Origin: Anastatus disparis
Lineage: Eukaryota; Arthropoda; Insecta; Hymenoptera; Eupelmidae
Direction: 5' to 3'
Assembly (NCBI GenBank): GCA_017163975.1
Contig: JAFFSR010000251.1
Location: 930,001-994,000 of the forward strand
Length of the DNA: 64,000 nt
The notes below the pieces were generated by a model that was given only the letters and a program-made list of their open reading frames with translations, searched no databases and had not been told where the DNA came from. The translations under genes and the position numbers were made by a program. This document shows positions 35,474 to 50,399 of this stretch, piece by piece (the stretch's first letter is position 1; the number at the start of each line of letters is the position of its first letter).

Positions 35474-37396
35474 ATTCATAAAATATCTAATCCAGGCAGC
35501 TATTTGAAAAATTTTAAAATATTTATTTAATTTCTCGGGATGAATAGTTTTTTTAATTTAATTGAAAATTATTTTAATTAGTTTTTTAAAAATCTTGAAC
35601 TTAAAAAGTTCTTTAATTATTAGAAATTAGGCGATTAATGTATAGTTATGTTTTATTAAGTCTCCAAAAGACCAGTGAACGAAAATTTAAGCAAAAAGTT
35701 TTTAAGTTATAATGACAAAGCAAAATAAAGTTATTAAACTTTAGTATTTAAGAAAATAAAAATCTTTATTTTTTATGCCAAGTGTGAAAAAAATGAATCT
35801 TAAAAAGTACGAAAATAGTAAAACATTGAATGTTTTTTATATATAGAAGTTGAAAATATATTTAATATATTTTTTTATTTATTTATATAAAAATTGTATA
35901 ATCATAAATCTCTTCAAAATTAGTTATAAAAATCTAGTATAAATACTTTAATACTGCTGTCTGGAGCGGATGAATATGTCTATTGTATTACTATACGTGA
36001 ATGTAGGGCAAGGAGAAAAAGGTAACTTTTTGTCTCCATGCTTGATAAAGATTTTATTGTAAATGATAATAACAGAAATAGAAAGATTGAATGTGATCAT
36101 TTAGTTGACAGTAGCTCACACTCATTGTACACTTGAGGCGTGGGCAATAGTGTCAGATGCATAAAACTATATAATGTATACGCGACAAGAAAAAATATCT
36201 TCCTATGTTATTAAAGTTTGTTAATATAACAACTAGCTTTGATCTTGATTTGAGAACAGTAATAAAAGATAAGTAGATCAAAGAATTCTGATACGAGTGT
36301 AAGAATAGCAATTGAATTACATTGAAAAATACGTAATTTTATTATTTTTATATATTTAGCTAAATATAATTTCAAAAAATTACGTTTTGTTATTTGTTTT
36401 AATTTATGAGTCAAGAATCTACTATTTTATGTTATTAAATATTTAGAAAAAAGTCCTTATCAAGCGAAATCAAAAAATTTTCTCATGTTTATAATGTACA
36501 AATAGAAGAAATGAAAACAGGAAAAAAAGGAAGATATAAGGACTGACAATTAAACGAATTATAGTCGATTCGTAAAAATTATATTCTTCTCCAATATAAT
36601 TACATTTGTAATTTTTTTTTTTCATCGCACTTCATCATTGTAGATAATATCATATCAAATAATGTATAATATTATATTTATAATATATAGTCTTTATAAG
36701 AATTTGTCGTTGAATGTTAATTTATTAACAACTTTCTGTCCTATCTATACTCTATATATAATAATCCTACAAGGTACTTAATGGAAAGAGAAAATATATA
36801 TATTTTTTCCATTTTCAGAAGGCAAATTATTTGCTATCTGGAATTTTTCTCACTATATTCATATAATAAGAAAAGTCTTTTTTTTTTTTATTAAAACGCT
36901 TCTTGAAAAAAATTGATACACTTAAATGCATAACAATGTGATACATTACATATCACATATCTTCGAAACGACTTACGCACTGGACACTCCTCTTATCACT
37001 TTATCACTTTTATGATTAGAAAAAAAAAAGAAAACAAAATAATCTTACGTTAATCTACAAACTTCGCTTCTACCACATTATGTTACACTTAAATATATAA
37101 AGATAAATTAAAAAAAATATATTGTATAACGCTTAACGATTAAGGACGAACACTATGTATGTATACATATTTAGGCTGAAAAAATCAGCTCTACGCAAGG
37201 ATGTCTCTTTCCGTTCATCTTCTTCTTCTTTACACGATTTTGCAGTGTGTACATGTTTATACTGATAAAAAAATATTCATTAAATTTGCATCAAGTTAAA
37301 ATTTCTTTTCTTTTTCGATGAAGATGATTGAGACTTTTAAAGTGACGGCGGAGAGAATTTTGTCGGCGATCATCTTCGTGCTAGAACAGCTTGTGG
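35474..37396. other. Convergent 3' region between SREBP and the ZIP gene
   Basis: AT-rich sequence with polyA signals for SREBP (AATAAA near 35727 and 35756), followed by what is probably a long ZIP 3' UTR read from the minus strand. There is no conserved coding frame. The part around 35950-36140 and 37140-37400 is less AT-rich. Confidence 0.4.
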
Positions 37397-40300
37397 TTAC
37401 GTCAGAGTAGTCGATAAAACATCGACGACCTTGTCGGTTACTCGCTCGATCGCAGCACCTAAAATACAAATGTTCATATTAGTCCTTTTTTTTTCCAACT
37501 CTATATTTACTGATTGTTACAAAAATCGTTATTTAATATCGAGTTCAATTGTCACGATGGTTAAGTAACAATATTAAGTAATTTCATACGAAACAATGAT
37601 AAAAGTTTTTATTCTTAAGCATTTGTAACTCGTGAAGAGCTATTGAATTTTTTTCTCCAATTTTTTTCAATATCAAATCTCATGTTCTTTTGTAAGGCTC
37701 AGTCACAGTTTCATGCCTATTGATTTGTTGGACTTTTTATACTGATTTGATTTAAATTTAACAAGTGTAATGATCGACCCTATTGAAACAAATGTTTTCT
37801 GAGAATCAAATTCATTTTTACGCGGTTTGTTACGGCAGAGGCAAGCACTTTATTCATTAAATTAACACCATGATGACACATCGTATGATAATCCAAGTGA
37901 TTTGAATAATAGTAAATTACTAATGTCGTCGATAAATCAGTTAAATTATAGCATTATTGTTTAATTATTATTGATAAATCAATGAAAAAATTCGTACGCT
38001 TAAAACAATGAAATTACATATGAAGTATATAAATAGGCGTTTTAAAAAACTTGAAAAATTACGAAAATTAACATAATGACAATTTGATTTTTATAAAATT
38101 ACATTAGATTAATCGTTAATCATTTTTCCAAATCATTAATCATCCATCACTTAAAATTCAATATAATCATTCTTTTTCATAACTCAATATTATCATCAGT
38201 ATACATTTGAAAATGATTTCTTAATCAATTACAACAGTATGAAGAAATAATAATCTAAGTAATATTTACTGTAATAACCAGTTATTTCTTTAATGATAAT
38301 CTTATCGTTGAAAAAATAAAAATCTAAATTTACCTAAAACATAGTTGTGCTTATCACCAGCCAATTGTTCTCCTTCGTGATTATGAATGTCCCCGTGATT
38401 ATCGTCATGTGAATGTGCTTTGCCTCCATGCGAATGGCCGTGATCGTGCGAGTGGGCAGCTGAAAAAATTACAAAAGAAGAGAAAAATTATATTATTTTA
38501 TTATGTTAGTCTTTGGCTTGCCTTCAATCTCGGCGCATCAGCATAAAGGGGAATCTTTTTTAATCTATATTTAATTATAGAATTACGCACCAATAACCGA
38601 GTTCTATATTTATAAAAAGCCGCCTTTATATCTAAACGTTCTTTTATTTAGTATATTTAGCGTATCGTTTTTAGAGAATTTTCTCATTGTCCGTGCTATA
38701 TACTCGATAAATATTTGGCTCGTTTAAGTTGCATGTTTGTTCGATTGTTTGTTTCATAGATATATTGAGTGCATGAATATTTTTATAATTTTATTATTTA
38801 TATCTAATCAATATAAATAAGTTAGTAATCAATATTTTAATGTTTATGGAAAAATGTTATTTAAAAAAAGTTATTTTTTTTATTTGTTTTAATTTTTTAG
38901 TCAAAAATCATATTATTATGAATTTTCAAAAAAAATCTTCAAATTCAAACAGTTTTCTCATTTTTATAATGTTCAAACAGAAGAAATATTGTTTATATTA
39001 AATAAGTAAAAATAAGTTTATTTTAATTTTGTATCATTGTTATTTGTGTACAGCCAAGAATTGTTCATATTATTAATTTTGTAATCTTTATTATTAACCA
39101 AGTTATTTAATTTCCAATAAAAAAAAATTAAACTCATGAATTTATAAATCTCATGTTGTTTCTATTTTTTTTTTAGCGATCCATCACTGTCTGGAGAGAT
39201 GAGCCGCTCGTGCGATGGTTTTACAAAGTTAAAATTCGCATGACGTAATTCATAAATCGATTAATTTGCATAATCATACATGCTTTTTGAATATCGTTGG
39301 CATTCACAATTAGTATATAACATGCCTACAAGCATAGGGGAAAATAATATGAATAACGACGGCGCAAAGGCCTCTTCGTTGCAAATCAAACAAAAAAATT
39401 TAACTTCTTTTATTGTTATTTGTTGTTTAATAGACAGAACAATGATATCAAATTTAGAAAAAAAAGTGCTCTTTTAGATTTTTTTTTCTTATTTCAAATC
39501 TTATATATACAAAGTACGTTAACCTCGGTAAATATGTGTATCTTACAGAAATTCTTGAGTGACGCGCTTCTTATTTTTAAATACTGCTGGTTAAGGCCCA
39601 TGATTCGTTTCAACGTTTACAGATAAAGATTCGATAAAAAAAATGCGTTAAAATGGTTAAATAAAATATTGTAAGTAGAAAGTTTAAGTTATATATATGT
39701 ATTTTTGAATTTTTTTTTTCAATCAAAGATGCCTACTACCGAAAGAATTTCTGGAACACTGATTCATTATTTTAAATAAAAATAGTATCCAAAATCTTAA
39801 AAGATGCGTATTTTAATAAAGCTACGACTAGAAACTACGTCAAAATGAAATTTTTAAATATTTTCATTAAATACAATGTAAAAATAATATTATTCACGTA
39901 TTTTCGTTACGTAAATTTGAAAAAAATACAATGCAAAGGTCACATCATAATCTACCATTCAGGTTTAATTGAGGACAACATACATTTATTCTTTTTTTAT
40001 TTCAAAAAAAAAAAAAAAAACTCGACAGAAAAGCAAATCTTATTGTTTAGCTGTTGTAATAAAAAAAAAGTATATTTTTTTTATTTTAAATTTCCGCAAA
40101 AGTTTTGATATTATCTTAGCAACAATGTATTCTTTTTTTTGCAGTTCGCTGATCAAACATCAATTAGAAAGAATATAAATGTATACACTCTCTTACAGTT
40201 AAAACAATTTGTCATCTCATTTCCGTATATCTCGAGCATTATTTTTTTTTACATAATCGCATTACGCACGAAAATAACACGTTTTTTTTTTTTTTTCATT

Positions 40301-43300
40301 CACATTGAGGAAGTAAGTTTTGAAATTATTATCGTTACAGTTCTTTTTCCTCTTTGTGTATGTATGCAGTATGAATTAGCTACGTAAACATTCTAAGAAG
40401 ATCGCATCCTACGATTGTTTAAGTTTGAGATATTACGAACAAATAGGAGCATGTGTTTTGTTATAAATTTTTTAATTTTATTTGCACAATGCAGAGATCT
40501 AAAATAATAAAACAAAGAATTTTCATAATTTTTTCTAGCCTTGATTTATTCAGAAGACAATATCTAAACGTTCAATAAAAATGTTTATAGATGGACTAAA
40601 TTCAATTGAACTAAAGTTCAAGTGGAATTAAATTGGATGAAACTTTATTAAAGTAGATATTTTTATCGGAGCATTCGAAACGATCTTATCGTCTGTTTGG
40701 CTTAATTTTGATCGGCTAATCTCGCATTGTTTAACATCGTTTATAATATTTAGTGAAATAAAAGGAATCAAAGATTAAGAGAAGGATTACATTTTATTTG
40801 ATTTTCTTCATACATTAAAACTTACTGGCAATTTGTAATCCAAGCATTAGCATGAATCCCACTAGAATGGCGGCCAATTGTAACAGGCCACTTTTGTCAT
40901 TGGCCCTTTCTCTGGCTAGTACTTCGAAGAAAACAACGTACAACAAAGTACCCGCTGCCATACCTTGCAATATCGTAGGAGTAGGTCCTAATGTTTCGCT
41001 GTCGTTTCTAAAATGTCCGAGCGCTAATCCAATACCAATGCCCAGTGGCGTTACCAAAGAAAATACACTCAGATAACCAAGTATAGTCCTGTTCGATGCA
41101 CCGGCAACGTATAACTCCATGCCAACGCAAAACGATATGACGAGCTTGTGGGTCGCTATTGCTGCAGCTAGATATACCACTGAACTAAATGCTGGCTCTA
41201 GACCAACAGCTAAACCTTCGAATATTGCATGAAAGGATAGGGCAAGGACGGTTAATAAACTACGCATTGAATTTGAAGATCCGTGGGTTAAGGAGCCGCT
41301 GTGCTGTTTGCTCATTTTATCTTTCGTCGGTAATTGCTCGTTGCATTCCGGTTCGGCTGAACGTCTACGCGCCTCTTCCATTGATGCCGATGACAATACG
41401 AACATCGGTGCTCCGCTTGATTTTATCGTACGTTCCTTGGCCAGCTCGGTCGTTGGACTTGTGTTCATATTATCTTCCTCGGCATCCGAACTCTCGGTTC
41501 TCCATATACTAGATGCTCTGGGCTGGATCGACAATGAATTTCTTTGTGCGCTACTTGTGCCGCTGCTTGTGTTGTTATTAGTGTGACTACTGTTATTGTT
41601 GCATCTTCTTACGGACACTGTTCTGTAAAGTAAGGTTTCCGATGATTCTGGCTTGTCCGTAAGGGCAGCGTGAACAGCTTCTTCGACTAGATAAACGAAA
41701 AAGAAACCACCGCAGAATAACAGTTCGGCAAGACTGAGCGTACCTAACGAGGCTAGCTGGCCATTAGACTGATGAAGCTCAACGCTCTCGCGAACTTCTG
41801 GTGCCAGATGGAGGAATGTCGTGAATAAGAGAACTCCACCGCCGAAACATAGCAGCAACGATGTTAGTAAACCCTGTTGAGGTTTTTTCAAGTTGTAGTT
41901 TTCAATATTGATTAGGGATTCGTTTTTCGCTGAGACGTTTGGGTACAATGATGTTTGTAATTATTAAATAGTTGTAAATCATTAATTTGAATTTTTTCAC
42001 TTTACGAGTTAATAATCTTTTTGTAACCATCGTATTTGAAAATTACATTGAAAAAAAGTTAATTTACATAATTAAACTTTACTTGTTATCAAGTTAATTT
42101 TAATTCATCAATAATTACCTCTTTAATCACATAATGTCTGTAATTAAATTAATACACAAATTTAGTGAGAATATTGTTTCATGGTAAAATAATAAGTGAA
42201 AATATGTATCACGTGTTATTTAGAAAGTTAATAAAAAAGTACGATTTTAATATATCTATACAGCCATTCTTGCACTATAAGAATAGCAACGCATGTTCTG
42301 TATTATTATTTATACCAGAATGCGTCATCTTAGTGTACTTTCTCTATCTATAATTTCAGGTGTCATCCATTAAAAAAAAAAATATATAATCTTTAATGCA
42401 CCGATTTACCTTAAAATGGAATGTTAATATAAAAATAAAAGTAAAAGCAATGCTTTGAAATTTAAATCAACCATTGGCACTTTTACTTTCTTGCGATTTG
42501 CATGGGTTAATGAAAAATGTACATGCTAATTAAATATACATATTTTTGAATATATTTTCTTACATTTGCCATTAAAAAAAATTTTACCATAATCATACTT
42601 GCTTTAAAATTTGACTTCTCTATATATATGATAATATAAAAACTTTTACAAGATAGATGAAGATTTTTTTTTAAATTTAATTCAAGTAATTTTTTTAATT
42701 GTTAATTTATAAATTTGCCAAGAAAATATTTTTCAATACTTATTCATTTTTGCCAATGATCGTAAAGTTAAACTGCATAAAATGCCGTGGTTTTTATCAT
42801 AAATTCCACGTCAATCATTCGAACCATTAATATAACAACTTATTTTAACTACATTTCCGTTAAAATATTTTTCAGCATACATATTTTCACAGACTATTCC
42901 ACGATCGTAATAAGTATCGTGTGCTAAAACTATTAATTTATGTCAATACTATCTTTGCTTCATCATTCACGTAATAATAATAAATAATCATTTTGAAAAA
43001 AAAATAAAAATATCGATAATATATGGATGAGGTCGATGTAACCAAACGACTCAGCGATTAACGTTCGGAAGATGGTAAGAAAAAACTTTCTGTTAAAGTA
43101 GAGACAAATAAATAAATAAATAATAAAAGAAGAAAAGTGCGTGTGTGCAAATTACTTGAGAAGAATCGTGTGAATGCGTGTTGGCGGTGAGCGTCGATAC
43201 CGACGTAAGTGTAGTCGAAGCACTCGATACACTTGTAATAGCTCGGCGTGTCTCACTTTTTTTGACTCGGCAGCGGCCAATAATCAATGGTAACATACCA

Positions 43301-43416
43301 AGAATTAATGAGCCCAAGCCCAATACAAACATCGATCCAATTTTAGCTAACAATAAAATTGTCGATGGACTTGGTCCTGACGATGTTGGCGTCGTTGTAA
43401 CAACTGGTACTTCCAT
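37397..43416 (-). CDS. ZIP-family zinc transporter (SLC39A1/2/3 type) with a His-rich C-terminal tail
   Basis: Proposed exons on the minus strand: 43416-43156, 41873-40826, 38459-38334, 37458-37397, about 498 residues. ZIP proteins import zinc into the cytosol. Exon 1 encodes a Ser/Thr/Pro-rich N-terminus and helix 1 (FVLGLGSLILGMLPLIIG). The large exon encodes helices 2-8, with CFGGGVLLFTTFLHLAPEV in helix 2, SFHAIFEGLAVGLE (metal-site His about 302) and HKLVISFCVGMEL (about 329) in helices 4 and 5, and the loop between 3 and 4 Ser/Asn-rich. At the end, GLQIA is followed by donor GTAAGT. Splicing adds exon 3, rich in HSHDHGHSHGG and HSHDD, plus a short last exon; reading through gives GLQIASKF and stops at 40815. 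The exon 2 acceptor (CAACAG before 41873) keeps frame but has a weak pyrimidine tract; a different or additional exon is possible. Confidence 0.85.
40815..40825 (-). CDS. Alternative ZIP C-terminus by intron retention (SKF-stop)
   Basis: If the donor at 40825 is not used, the reading frame continues two codons past the split Ser codon and stops at 40815, giving a transporter that ends right after helix 8. Most ZIP1-type proteins end close to this point, so both a short and a His-tailed form are plausible. Confidence 0.45.
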
Positions 43417-46400
43417 TGTTCTTATTTTAGATTTTCACTGTTTTCTTCTTTAATTAATACTTCAACTTTTTTTTCTTCAAGTTTGTGGTGATTTGTTTAA
43501 AAAAAATCACTGTTTTGTTAATCACTGATTCACTGAGTTCGTTGAAATTTTCAAATGACACTTTATATGAGAGCGTTTGTTCGCACCATTCATGATTTTC
43601 GTTACACTAGTTTGCACGTGCTTTTTTGTTAAAAAGACCTTTCAGTCTTTACTGTTACCTTTAAAGTTTAAATTTGAAGGTTTTAATGAAATTCAAGATC
43701 CCCAAACGTATGTAGTCGTAGAAGTACAATATCAAGGATGCAATATATAATTACTTGAAAAAAATTTTGTTCTAATTAAGATTAATTAATATTTATTTTA
43801 AATTAACGATTGAAATTAAATTAATAATCAAAACTTTTCCCCCTATTAATCAATCCCATAATAAAATTAATACCACTAAATTGTTCGTAAAAATTCTAAG
43901 GTCTCTTAAACAAAATTAACATCCCAATAACTGGACAGCGAATAACGCTTGTACTACGACTGCATACTGATTTCAATTACAACTTGAGCTCACCAAGCAC
44001 ACAGCACTTATACAAGCCATACACGCAAAAAAAAAAAAAAAAAAAAAAAAATCAACTTAGCCAGTGGGGAACTTCGGTTGAATAGAAAAAGTGAAAAAGA
44101 AAAAAAAGTAGCCACAAGCGAAGCTAATAAACGATGCGCCTTAATTCGAAGCGTAGCAAGTAGGAGGTAACTCTCGCGTAACAAAAGAGTATATATATAT
44201 ATAGAAAAGTTGCTTCGTTGTTATATTACTAAATCTAATCTTTATATATTTTTTCAAAGTTATGTGAAAGCATAAGAGAAAAACGCGAGAAGCATGTATA
44301 TTTTGCATTAAATTTGAATAAATGAATATGCCATTGCAGCGTAGCATCGATCGTCTTGTGCACCGGTATAGTTAAGAAGTGATACGCTAGTGGGTTTTTC
44401 CTTTTCCGTTTTGGGAGATAAAAAGAAAGTGGTTTTATTTATGAATGTCGATGAACTTTATTGAAATTTTCGAATTTGCATTTTTATTTTCATTTTGATT
44501 AGTACCGGGTAATCGATGAAAGTGAAAATATTAATTTTTCATTCGTAGAAGACGAAAGAGAAAAAAGTTCATTGGAAAATTTTTGATACAATCTTCAATT
44601 AAAAATCTCCAAGTTTTGTTGAAAATTCAAAGTTATGAAGAACGTAATAATAGCTTATTTTTAGGGAGTAAAATTAAATTTAAATTGGCATGCCCCTATA
44701 GCCGGAATAATTCATGTGGCACGAACAGCACTTTTTAGATGCTATACGAAAAGCCTATGGATGCGAAGTAGGTTATCTTCGACGAAAATCATTAGGCCTT
44801 TAACGTACAAATAACTAAAGGAAATTTGCAAAGTTATTGTTCGTTCCAATTACCGAGAAATCATAAACTGACCATTCACGATCATTGACTTTTTTTCTTC
44901 TCTTTTTTTTTTAAACAATCGACCCATTAATTATACTTTTACTTTCGAAAAGAGATATCTTAACATGAACAAAAATATTGCTACCTGATCTACATCCCAT
45001 TATTTATAGACTTTTTCGATTTCCAATAAAAAAAAATAAGGTTTTTCTGGAATTTTTTTATTATTTTGATTTCGTCAATTTTAGACCTAAGATTGTCAAG
45101 ATAAATATATGAACATAAAAAAAAGTTGAATTTTACAAAATTAAATTACGTATTTTACGTTTAATAATAGTATAATTATATATTTGAAATCTAAATTATA
45201 TGTCAATCATTAAAATAATTGCGAACAGCATTAAAATTCTTAAATATTTGTTATTACGATTTTTTTAAAGATTTATCAAAATATCTAAATTTAATGTAAT
45301 ATAATTAAAATTTTTTTAAAGATCATCTTTGGCTTCTTAATTAAACGAAGTACGTACTCAAAAGTTAAGTATTATTTCACGCCTTTAAAGCAGAGCGTCT
45401 AATGAAAAAGTAGAATCTAATGAGCTACTGAATTAAAATAAACGTAACTTATTCAATGAATTTTTTTACTGTATCGATTCGATGATTCATTCTTTTATGA
45501 TAGATAATAAAAAATTTTTTACATAAGAAAATTAAGTAAAGACTTTTTATAAGAAAATCAAGTTATTATCAATTTATAACGCGTTTAACACGGAATACAA
45601 TATAATTTTACACCTTTTAATTTGAGTATTTAAAAAAAAAGAAGAACATAAAGGCTTTTGAATTCTTTTCATTGCCACTGATCCATCAAAATTTTTTGCC
45701 TCTTAATTTGACCTGTTGTACAAGCCATAAACAATTTTTTATACGAATTCTTATAGCCCAATTTTTTATTAGACTTAATAGAAAAAAAAAATTTTTTTCT
45801 ACCGGGAATCCCATTATTTATTTAAAATCATCTGATCGTAAACCCAGACCTTAAAACACTGTCCTTTTTTTTTTAATTTTAATCCGTGAATCTCTTCTTG
45901 GAAGAGGCGAAAGGAAAGAGAAGATTTTTACAAAGAGGAGCAAACAGGAACAAGTGAGACGTGAAATAAAAGTTGGTCGCGGCGCGGAAGTTAATAATAA
46001 AAAGGATACGATGAAATTGAGCATAAAAGGCGAGAAAGAAGATCAGTAATTGTTTCGTAGGCAGTTTTAAAACGTCAAGTTGAATTGTTGCTCTTCTAGA
46101 AATTTTATGCGGCTTATACGATAGCGGAATGCGAATTGTTCGCAAAGTAACGCGCGCTTACGCCTTTAAATACTTTACACGCACGCAGAAACCAGGTTTT
46201 AATACTTTGCCGGCTCGTTAAAAACAAAAAAAAAAACGTATATGACTAGCAGAGAAGAAAAAAAAAAGAGTTGTAGTTGATCGTTTTTATAAGGTTATAA
46301 TTGATATCCGATGGAAATTTGACACGTTTAATCTTTAATCGATCTTGTCATCTAAATTAATTGTTGATTTGATTATTTTTTCTTATATCCTTTTTTATTT

Positions 46401-49400
46401 ATTTTTATTATATAATGTTCTGTTATTACTTTCTTTAAATTTATCTGAATTTTTTCCTTTTATTTTAAAGAAACTGATTTTAAATATTTTAAACTCCTTT
46501 AACAGATTGTACGATGATGTTAAACTTTTGCTTTTTACTTTGAAAGATTACATAAGACCTTTTTAAATTCTCTTTGTAGTTTATTCTTTAATAAGCTCCT
46601 TACAAACATAATTCCTTTCGATATTAAAAAATATATATTTGTGCGTGTATTTGCACGTTATTTTCATAAAAGGGAATATCTATGGGTATTATATAAAATA
46701 GAAAAAGATAAATTTCACTTTTAACATTTTTAACGGAGGCGTTGTTTACCGGATTTTTTATTTCAAATCTAACAGAACCAGCAATTTTCATGTTTCATTC
46801 GCATACGCGTATATATATATATATACTTTCGAAATTAGCAGTTATGCACACGCTGACATGTTGTTTCAGGAAGAATTTTAGTGTCGGTCCTCGAATTCTT
46901 TCACCTGTTTTTTTTTTATTATTATTTTCTTTTTTAAAGCCTGGCTGATTACGTCAGGACGCATCGTTAAAAATCACCATGAATATATATACATACGCGA
47001 TATCGACTGGCCGAGGTAAATAACCGATCGAACTTATTAATGTGTCAGAGCTCATTCATTTGTGGTACAAGCTGTATATCGACTGGAAAGAGAGAGAACG
47101 AGTTAAAAGTAGTCGTCGACATCTGATACGAGATAAAATTTTATTGGCTTTTTAATTTTTAAGATTACAATTTCACGAGTTCGTCTTTTACGTTTAATTA
47201 CCGAAAATTGATAAAATAAAAATTTTCTCTCGGGAAGATGGTTAAATTTTTATAAACTTTATTTATGGCGCTTGAGATTAAATTAATTAAACCTGATAAA
47301 CTTTATAGAAAATAAGTATGTTTTGATATCTAACTTTTAAAGTCAGACCGGAGAAACATCGGTAGCTGGGTAATCGGTATATTTACTTTGTGGAGATAAG
47401 AAATTTTTCTAGTCTGTTTGAGAGATAATCTTTAAAGATTAAGTAAATAGGCAACAACTTTTTTTTTTGATACGATAGAAAGTGCCTGTCATTAAAATGA
47501 AAATATTTAACCATCTTATTATATTTATTTTCAAAATATATCATTTTATTCGTTGACTTTTATTAATCGTAAATTTGAATAAAATAAACGATCAAATTAT
47601 TTCGAAAAGAAGAATTTTGTTTTTCTTGTATATTTTCTAATCTACAAGTGATTAATTTCAGATAAAAATGTCTGTACCCATTATTTGTTGATTAAAAATT
47701 TTGATCGAACTATTTTCAAAAATCTCTCTTTTATATTACAATTAAATTGAAAAAAAAAAAAATCTAACGCGTGTAACCAATGGCCTAGAACCCAATTTCC
47801 CAAATAACAAAACACAATCACGTTCCAATTTCCTGGTCAAGCTCTAATTATTTAACCTGGCAATATTTTTTTTTCTTTATTTTTTTTGGCTATTTCATAT
47901 TTAAAAATTGTTCAGCATCACAGGTATGTGTCACGAGAATTAAACAAGTACGCATTTCATGATAACGTCTTGTATCTTTCGCATGGCATTTGATTGTACC
48001 AGCTGATAATTACACGAGTCGCTTAAAAAAATTTCAAAGTATAAATAAAAATTAAAATTTTGAACTTTTAAATTTATTGTTAAAATTTACCATAGATCAA
48101 TTTGAAATCTTAATTTTTTCTTATTCCTTGATATACGCGTCTTTAATAGTCAGTACATATTTTACGAACCGTTTGTAATTTATGAAATGAAAATTTTTCA
48201 TTTTGATGTATGTTGTGTGCTGACAGGTAACGCTTTGCTCATCTTTGATTAATAAACATGTTATTTTGATTGTTGTCGGGGTTTTAAATCAAGAAAACAA
48301 TTTGCTTTCCGAGAATGTAATTTTAAAGACCTGTTATTAGGCACACATGTTTAATTATTATTTCTTTTTACATATGATTGCGATTGGATAATATTAATTT
48401 TTAAAAAAATATTCATTTTTTTTTTCAAACTTACGGATAATACAATGAATATTTATGATTTTTATTTCAAGTACGCATGTAAAATTAAAATAATATGAAG
48501 AATCAATTTTCTTTTCGTAACGTAAATAATAATTATTTAAATGGCTTTGTATCAACAATTGAGATTCTGTGCTTAATCGATGTATATTTCAATAAAAAAT
48601 TCAAACAGCAGATTAAACGACGGACCGAAAGTATTCATCTATTTTCTACAACGTTTGAGCGACAGCAATCTATTTTTAAAACACTATTAGCCGTGTATAA
48701 AAAAAAAGCAACAACATAAAATTGATAAACTATTTTTATCAGTATGAAACATCGAGTTTACATAACTTGTAAATGTTGTTGCAATTAAACTTTAATTGTC
48801 TTAGTTATTATTACAATGTATTATTCATAAAACTCTCACATCTTACTCGAAACGGCATTAAAAATTGCAATAGCATAATTTTACTATGAGAAAGTACTTT
48901 GAAATAATGGATGATGTATTACGGTATGTTTTATAAAATCATTTTCATAAGAAATGATTAAAGTATTTAAAGTAAGATAACAACAATTGCTTTGTAACTA
49001 AATAGTTACTCAGTGTTATGAAAAAAAATTTCTTATGAAAAATGATTAAATATATTAATGTTTTTAATAATTCTATAAAATCATGAATTCAAGTATATCT
49101 TTACATATTAATCATAAATTAGACGAATCAAGGATGCATGAATAACTATACACTTGATTTTTTTATATAAGAAACGTCGAATTCTAAGTGATCAGCTGAT
49201 AGAATAAAACGCGTCATTAAGTATGTCTAAATATTGATGTTCAATATCACAAGTTATTATTATAATAACAGCAATAAAATGTTATTTAAATGACCATGTG
49301 ATAATATTTTGATTAAATCTTCGCGTTTGATAAAAACGTTTTTTTATATAACAGCCATAGTTTATTAATTAGGTCATTAACAATGAAAAAATGCATATCG

Positions 49401-50399
49401 CAAGAAAAATCAATTCTAATCATTTTCTAATAAGCACGCGAGATTGTAAGATATATTTTTCGCGATTGAATACGCAAAGTGTTGTAAACTATGCACGCGG
49501 TATCCGATAAACTTTCACGTTAAAATCATCATTACTCCATCAATACGATTCATTGACACTTGAACTAGAAAATAATCCGATAAAAATGCTGGTGTAAATC
49601 GATCCCAAAATCAAAGTTTACGTTTATTCAAAAAGCTTTTTGTTTCTTCCTTTTTTTTATACTCACGCATTATCGTTTTTATCGCGTTACACATATACAC
49701 ACAGCACAAAAGCTCTCTATTTAACAACTCAAACTATGCACGCCTGTTTAGAGATGTACTATTCGCGCAAAGTTTTAAAACATGTGATTAATCGAGGATT
49801 CAGTTTTCACGATTTATTTTTGTTTACTTTTGCCATTGTGCCACATGAATTCTATCGTCATACGTTTAAAAATGTAACATCGATGTACGTATAGATAAAT
49901 TTTTTAATCAAAGCTGATTATCTGTCATTGAACATTGTTGAATCAAAAAAAATCAAAATCACGCCTGTATATACCTTTCACCGTATTCTTATGGTGAGGC
50001 AACTTTCTCAAAATCACAATAACTAATATGTTCCAAAAATTAAATATTCCCCGCGGCGTGCGAGAGATACGTCGAATTCTAAATGAAAAAAACTTGCTTT
50101 TATCCAATCATTCAAACCACTTCACTTACGCTTCAATCATTCCTATACGTGTATATCCATATAGTATATACCTTCTTTAGTATTAACAAAACACAGTCAC
50201 TATTTGAAATTCACTTAATAAATAAAATTTTCAAAATAACACCACTGCTTAAAACGAACATCAACAGTAAAAACATAAAAAAGTAAATGAACAATCAAAG
50301 GTAAAAAAAAGTAAAATTGAAAAACTTAAATGTTATTTAAAAAAACGCCAAAAAAAAAAAAAAAATAAACCGGTAAAGAAGTCCTTATAAGAGAAAATG

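Noticed and set aside
41873..41948. Start of the ZIP transporter inside the large exon at 41948
   Set aside because: It would begin at a TTG codon and lack helix 1. The exon at 43416-43156 supplies an ATG and a classical first helix in compatible phase.
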